From assembly GCA_947623455.1 (NCBI GenBank), contig OX392538.1:24613001-24677000 (forward strand): 64,000 bases of DNA, given 5' to 3'. This stretch comes from Mimachlamys varia (lineage: Eukaryota > Mollusca > Bivalvia > Pectinida > Pectinidae). Shown here piece after piece: positions 58,433 through 64,000 of the stretch (positions are counted from its first letter, which is position 1; each line of letters starts with the position of its first letter). A program made the translations under genes and the position numbers. Below the pieces are notes generated by a model. The model saw only the letters and a list, made by a program, of their open reading frames with translations, did not search any database and was not told where the DNA came from.

Positions 58433-60572
58433 CTTGCCGGGTATGGATGCACTGAAGGGAAAAGGTGAAGCTTTCACATTTAAACGTTATGATGACGAAG
58501 ATTTAGGGATGGGTCTATGTCTATGTGGACGAGAGAAATAGTTTGGTCTCACAGAAACAACTCATGATATAAACGTAGTCTGACAAAACATCCGTCAATA
58601 AACATTTACTTTTTATTTAAGCTTTAAGTTGTTACATGGGGTTTATCACATATAACACCACAAATATTACGCGTAAGTTTACCTCTGAATAAAAGTTAAA
58701 TGAGTGTGATATAACGCCAAGGAGGATTTAATCCTTTATAGATAATACAATGATAACATCTCAAATTGTTTGGGGTTTTTTTCAGTGGATTGTTTTATGT
58801 TTTGTGATCAGAATTGGTTTCAGTTATTTAAATGATTAAGTTCATCGTAAGCTATCTTGATGTAAAATTTTGCTATTATATCTACATGTTTCAAACGTTG
58901 GCATCAGCTATCCGCTTGCCACACTAAGCTAAAGCTCCTTGCATTTATGTCTAGGTGCCAACGTTTGTATCAGATAAATGATATCTTCGAGTCAAAGATG
59001 ACATAACACAATCACTCACACACATGCTGCACATTTTAATTAAGTAATAGATACAGTATGCCGAAATAAATGCAGTAAACTGTATCATACACCTGTTTCG
59101 TCCTCCTGGGACTTATCAGTGATGCTAGGAGCCACAAATTCGAAATAGAAAGTTTCTAAACTAATTTTTAAACAGAAGGGTCAGGTGTGTAAAACTTCTT
59201 TTATTAATATAGAAAAAGAATTACATAAGTATCGTATAACTTCAAATGGTGCACCACGAATATGAACCATGCCACTTTACAAGTGATATAACAGTGGCTA
59301 TGAAACTCACCAGTAAAGTCTACCACCTTCTTTCCTGAAAGATATGCATCGGAACTAAATATCTATATGACACTTTGTTGTTTTATATATATCTTGAAGT
59401 CAAATTTTGATATGACAGATATTTACTTATCAAAATTCCGTTATAACCTACATTGATGCAAGTATCGGATATTTAGATGTCAAAATTTGCTATCAGATAA
59501 CAAGATGTCAGCAGCCTAGATGTCAACAGGAGGGTTGCCAATTTGAAGCTTTCTGCTGCACATCAGAAATAAGGCCAATATTTTGAAGGAAGATACAAGT
59601 AAACTCTAGACTATATGGTAAAGATCAACTTTATTGTCAGAGGTGTACAAATACATTCATGGACATTCGTTGACAGAGCATCACTGATACAGTAATATGT
59701 TGTAACAGTGAATCAATGATTTTATGTTTTATACAAAAGTATTGTCAATGAAATGGTGCATCCCTTTCACAAGAGAAACCCATGCAATTAAATCAGTAGG
59801 ACAACAGTGCATTAAACACCGTTTTAGGACACACGTATGTATGTATCTGCTTGTATCATACACCCAAACATTGTGTGTCGACATGCCAACGTTTCCGGAG
59901 TTTAATGAATAATCTTGCTCCTTCAAAAAACAATTACTGGATTATTAGTGACTTCATCACCAGACAAACATTTGTATCCATAATTCGATAATGTAACATC
60001 CGTATGTACATAACCGCGGATATTATACATCAACAACTTTAGTTTATTTACATACTAACGTTGTCAGCGATACACTACAACGGTAGTTTATCTTCAAACC
60101 AGTTACGTTTGAAGGTGTACAGTAATACGTAAATAATCGCACCTAGCATAATTGAAATACCTTACGGAATCCTATAAACCCTGATCAGAATATATAAGCA
60201 CCATAAACATCACGTACACATATTTTTGTCCTATTCATTTATGCCGAATTCATGATTTATTAAGTCGTACCACACATATCATATTGGGTGAAACATAGTG
60301 TTGTGAAATGGAAATGGGAATATATTGCTATCTTACGAAGACAAAATATACATATGTATTCTATCAATACGTAAAGTATTGTAATAGTATATCATTATCA
60401 ATAAACAACAACATATTCTGTTTTGATTTTACAATTGATATAACAAGGACGAAAACGAAAAACAATGGAGATACAGTATTTACAATTGTCCAGCATAAAT
60501 ATGGAAAAGTAATTCTGTTTGGTTTATTTAGTTTTACCTCCTTACCACAGGCCATTGTCATTTCAGGTCGTG
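58433..60572. other. Intergenic: upstream region of VWDE-like gene
   Basis: AT-rich, no convincing coding exon. It should contain the promoter and 5' UTR of the minus-strand gene starting at 58432; no clear TATA or other motif can be assigned by eye. Confidence 0.5.
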
Positions 60573-60690
60573 AGGTCGAGTGGGCCACGCCGGCCAAGTG
60601 GCTTATGTGTCCCGACATTCTACCACTAGCCCTCCTCCACTGGTTTGTGAGTGGGAAATCCATGTCGGGCAGTTGCCAGGTACTGATGTA
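60573..60690 (+). mobile_element. SINE head fragment
   Basis: Matches the head of the SINE at 19870: GGCCAAGTGGCTTATGTGTCC, CGACATTCTACCACTAGCCC and GGGCAGTTGCCAGGTACTGA. It lacks the tail. The long overlapping open frames on both strands here (143 and 220 codons) run through this repeat and show no domain. Confidence 0.7.
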
Positions 60691-61069
60691 TGTTTTATAT
60701 TTCGGATGTATCGGCGGTGTGTTGTCTGTGAACGACAGGAAGTTTGCTGACCACGTCGATCGTATATACCCTTCTGAATTTGAAATAGAGGACACAACAG
60801 ATTCTTCTACATCAGCTGCTTACCTTACTTCAACTACGACCAACACGGACAGCTTACTACTAAGCTATACGATAAACGTGATGATTTCAATTTTCCGAAC
60901 GGGAATTTTCCGTTTCTTGATAGTAACATCCCTGCTTCCACAACCTATGGTGTTAACATGTCGCAGTTGATTCGATATTCTAGGTCTTGCTCTAAATATC
61001 GGTATATTTTTGATCGATGTCGACTGCTTACAAACAAACAACACAAGGATTCAAGAGATGTAGATTGAT

Positions 61070-61435
61070 GGGCAAGTTTTAATGGTTGCCATCTTTGTCT
61101 CATTGAGAAATGTTCTGTATCTTTAAGTGATATGAAGATGGACGTTTTTGAGTATGCTCATTGGTGTGTTTACTTGTTGTGATTGACAATGATACTCGGT
61201 TCTTATTTTGAGAACTTGATGTTTTCTTGGATGTGACAAAGGTTTACATGGCGGTGTCGTCGATGAAGCAGAAGACGCTTACTCTTCCGGAACATCTGGT
61301 CTTATTCTCTTTTACTTTTACGAGAATTTTCATGTAAATCTTTCCTTTGTTCATATTTTGCCCATGGCTTAATCGATTTTGAGTTTGGATTATGATTTTG
61401 TTAACGCTTCGGTATTCTCTTATTTATTATCTATA
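61070..61435 (-). mobile_element. MITE-like repeat family 'AGAGAATAC', full-length minus-strand copy
   Basis: Inverse of the copy at 47883: begins TTTTAATGGTTGCCATCTTT, passes GAAGATGGACGTTTTTGAG, TGGCGGTGTCGTCGATGAAG and ACTCTTCCGGAACATCTGGT, and ends AACGCTTCGGTATTCTCTTA. Confidence 0.85.
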
Positions 61436-61574
61436 CAATAAAAGTAATGATTTCGATTTTCCTATCAAGAACTTTCATTTTCTTTATAGTAACGTCCCTA
61501 CGTTTCCAACCTATGCTGTTCAAATGTCGCTGTTTATTCGTTAATCTAGGGTTTGCTCTAAATGTCGAGATTTT

Positions 61575-61735
61575 TGCGAAATAGACACTTACTCGTCTGG
61601 AACACCTGGTTGGTCTTTATTTTTAAGTGTTTCCGTTTAAAAATGTCCTATGGTCTTAGATTATCCGTAGATTAATCGATTTAAAGGTCTCGTCATGGAT
61701 CATGGTTTTGTTAACACTTCTGTATTTTAAGTGTT
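61575..61735 (-). mobile_element. MITE-like repeat family 'AGAGAATAC', partial copy
   Basis: ACTTACTCGTCTGGAACACC, then TTAATCGATTTAAAGG and GTTTTGTTAACACTTCTGTA: a diverged 5' half in the same orientation as the full copy at 61070. Confidence 0.65.
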
Positions 61736-62304
61736 TTTCCTACATATATCATGATAGCACATAAGATTGTTCACAAAGTGTAGGCAATACAATGCATATC
61801 ACAAGTTAATCGGTGGCACAGTTAAATGACATTGGTTATCGTCTATTACTTGCTTGTTTACAGTGCATATTGATAAACGTACGACGTAGGTACAGTATAC
61901 TATTTATACTATTGAATTACAATTATAGTTAAAGCATCTTACTATGGTATACTATATAATCCATGTCGTTCAGTATACATGTTACCGATCTACTGTTCGT
62001 CCCCCCATCTTATTTGAAATCTTTGGCCTTCATGTTGTACTGTGCATTTCATTCTTTCGCTCATAACTTCACATGCTATAAGCGACAGGTCGAGTGTGGA
62101 ATAACGTATATACTGTTTATTACGATTTAAATTCACGTTGATTTATCACGCGATACTATGTCGTTTTCATACTGTTGGTTGTGTTCCGTTGGTTTTACTG
62201 CAATGGCTGTTCTAAGGACCAGCCTCCCGTTATGTTTACTAATAAATGATGTGTTCATAGTTTACACTGTAATAAATTTACCGTTATCAGCATGACCTGA
62301 ATGA

Positions 62305-62520
62305 TTGGGCCGCTGTGGCCATGTGGTTAAAGTAATCCGAAATTCTACAACTTGCCCTCTACCCTTCGGTTGCGAGTTCCGAACCCACATGGAGCAGTTG
62401 CCAGGTACTGACCGTAGATCAGTGTTTTTTCCGGTTACTCTGACTTTCCTCCACCTCCAAAACCTGGCACGTCATCACATGACCCTGGCTGTTAACAGGA
62501 CGTTAAACAAAATAAAACAA
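62305..62520 (+). mobile_element. tRNA-derived SINE, near-full copy
   Basis: Head GGCCATGTGGTTAAAGTAA (A box) and GTTGCGAGTTCCGAACCC (B box), then body GCCAGGTACTGACCGTAGA, CTTTCCTCCACCTCCAAAAC, tail ACCCTGGCTGTTAACAGGAC and end AACAAAATAAAAC. Same family as the copy at 19870. Confidence 0.85.
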
Positions 62521-62684
62521 TTTTTTAATTCAAGCATTCAATACATATACTTATCAATTACATCCTAAATAGGTAAAATCGGCAAATTTAATATTTATGT
62601 AGGTATGCATGACATAGAAGAAAAAGTTTCGTGAAGTAATGGAAATGCTTACATAATTACTTTTATGCTGTCCACAAAAAAAAT

Positions 62685-63085
62685 CAGAGAATACCAAAGC
62701 GTCAACAAAACCATAATCCGAACTCAAAATCGATGAAACTAGGGCAAAATAGGAACAAATGAAAGATTTACATGGAGACTCAAAAGCACAAGAGAATAAG
62801 ACCAGGTGTTCCGGAAAAGTATATCTTCCCCTTTTATGTAATACGAATACGTTGGTTAAAACAATTGTTTATGTAAGAATTTATTCGTGTAGCATTTCAT
62901 TATCTATCTTATGTTTTAAACAACAGAAGCACCCTACTCTTTTAGAACACCTGGTCGTATCGAATTGCACATTTTCAAGGATTGCCGTTTCAATGTTTTA
63001 AATGTTCATATGCTACCCCTTGTTGACCGGTTTTAAGTTCAGATTTGGTTTTGTTGACGCTTCGGCATTCTCTGATTTTTTTCTT
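62685..63085. mobile_element. Foldback MITE of the 'AGAGAATAC' family, ~400 bp
   Basis: Left end CAGAGAATACCAAAGCGTCA and right end TGACGCTTCGGCATTCTCTG are inverted copies, and the next ~130 bp of each side also match in inverse (GTGTTCCGGAAAAG at left, CTTTTAGAACACCTGGTC at right). This indicates long terminal inverted repeats of about 150 bp around a short centre. Confidence 0.75.
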
Positions 63086-63233
63086 CAATCGAAGTCTGTA
63101 TTGAAATAAATATGTAAGTGTTCATTTTTGACAAAATTGGTTATTGTATTAAATAAAATGAATGTTTTGGTAAAAACTGTTCAATATATTAATAAGCAAA
63201 CGTGTTTCTGTTTGATGCTATCTATAAAAACAA

Positions 63234-63408
63234 CTAGAGAAAACTGAAGCGTCAACCACACCATAATCCGAACTCAAAATCGATTAACCAAGTGGTAAAA
63301 TACGAAAACAGTAACGATCCAAATGAAAACTTTTGTACAGAAGAATAAGACCATGTGTTCCAGAAGAGTTTGCGTTTTCTGTTTTTCGACGACACCCGCC
63401 ATATAACG
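63234..63408 (+). mobile_element. MITE-like repeat family 'AGAGAATAC', 5' half
   Basis: GAGAAAACTGAAGCGTCAAC, CATAATCCGAACTCAAAATC, ATGTGTTCCAGAAGAGT and CGACGACACCCGCCAT. Lies 230 bp upstream of the start of the plus-strand gene at 63634. Confidence 0.75.
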
Positions 63409-63548
63409 CAAATGTGCTGAATCATACAGGACATTAATTTTATAGTGCAACATGTATCTACCAGGTCACGCAAGACATTATCATTTCAACGAGGCGTTTT
63501 ATCTGGTCCGTGTTCTATTATTTACTCAGCGTTATATGGGGTCCTGTA

Positions 63549-63556
63549 TTATAAAA
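63549..63556 (+). promoter_or_regulatory. Possible TATA box for the gene at 63634
   Basis: TTATAAAA 78 bp upstream of the ATG, followed by an AT-rich stretch. Spacing to a start site and short 5' leader is plausible, but AT-rich sequence gives such motifs by chance. Confidence 0.25.
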
Positions 63557-63633
63557 TATACACATACATTTATATCATATATACTTGTATATCTCCATTT
63601 AACTCATTAGAGAAGAAGCGACACACCAACAAG

Positions 63634-63697
63634 ATGGATCCATCTAGAATGACAGTGCTGCTTGTATATGCTGCAGCTGTGTGGCACTGTAGCATTA
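63634..63697 (+). CDS. First exon (signal peptide) of a plus-strand gene, cut by window end
   Basis: ATG at 63634 encodes MDPSRMTVLLVYAAAVWHCS, a short basic start followed by a hydrophobic core, then a GTAAGT donor in phase 1 at 63698. The exon is 64 bp, the same length and phase as the signal-peptide exon of the VWDE-like gene, which points away from it 5.2 kb to the left. This may be a divergently arranged paralogue, but the mature protein is outside the window so the product is unknown. The remaining 300 bases are intron with no further exon seen. Confidence 0.55.
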
Positions 63698-63879
63698 GTA
63701 AGTAAACATTGAGTCATTTTGTTAATTTCCTCTAAGTGATGTACATTTTAAAAACTTAAAAAAATGAACATAATATATCAAAACATAAATACCGTAATGT
63801 TTTCTAAGAAACATTTTGTCAATGTAGTTTTTTTGTACTTACTGATGAACCCATTGACTGTAAAGACATACCAAAATGT

Positions 63880-63975
63880 TGGATTTTTTCCTTAACTTCT
63901 GTAATGCTTTCCTATGGAGATTTCTAAGTTAAGGAGTTTCCTTAAGTTAAGGAACGTTGATGAAACTAGGGCCAG
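63880..63975. repeat. Palindromic interspersed repeat piece
   Basis: TTCCTTAACTTCTGTAATGC followed by TTCCTTAAGTTAAGGAA, a near-perfect palindrome, in the first intron of the gene at 63634. Probably a dispersed repeat fragment; the family is not known. Confidence 0.4.
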
Positions 63976-64000
63976 GACACCAACTATACATCACAATCTA

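Noticed and set aside
60308..60970. A 220-codon plus-strand frame overlapping a 143-codon minus-strand frame
   Set aside because: Longest frames outside the genes, but they run through a SINE head, have no recognisable domain and no credible splice or start context. Codon composition looks like intergenic sequence.

Overview
This is a eukaryotic nuclear window. It is AT-rich, has many introns with GT..AG borders, carries tRNA-derived SINEs, MITE-like elements and minisatellites, and encodes an animal-type telomerase reverse transcriptase and a metazoan von Willebrand factor D / EGF protein. The SINE family and repeat content look like a mollusc, most likely a bivalve. That placement is inference; no species is claimed.

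Layout. (1) Positions 1-30529, + strand: the telomerase reverse transcriptase gene (TERT) without its first exon(s). I trace 28 exons with consistent reading phase from an acceptor at 152 to a TGA at 30529, encoding at least 1,447 residues. They cover a very long basic and repetitive linker, the RNA-binding domain, the T motif, motifs 1/2, 3, A, B', C, D and E, and the C-terminal extension. Its introns hold three minisatellites with 49-50 bp units. Two of them copy a real splice junction of the gene. The introns also hold several transposon-like elements, one nested inside another. (2) 30530-32556: intergenic gap between convergent genes, with a SINE tail. (3) 32557-58432, - strand: a secreted VWDE-like gene. 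I trace 39 exons totalling 5,877 coding bases. It encodes a signal peptide, a D8C domain, then two tandem copies of a 14-exon, about 806-residue VWD-EGF unit, a third partial cysteine module and a tentative unique tail. (4) 58433-63633: repeat-rich intergenic region with MITE and SINE copies. (5) 63634-63697, + strand: a signal-peptide first exon of a divergently oriented gene that continues outside the window.

The two main genes are functionally unrelated: TERT maintains chromosome ends in the nucleus, and the VWDE-like protein is extracellular. The points most worth a second look are the splice-junction-derived minisatellites in TERT, the long repetitive TERT linker, and the intragenic duplication in the VWDE-like gene with its uneven identity between copies.
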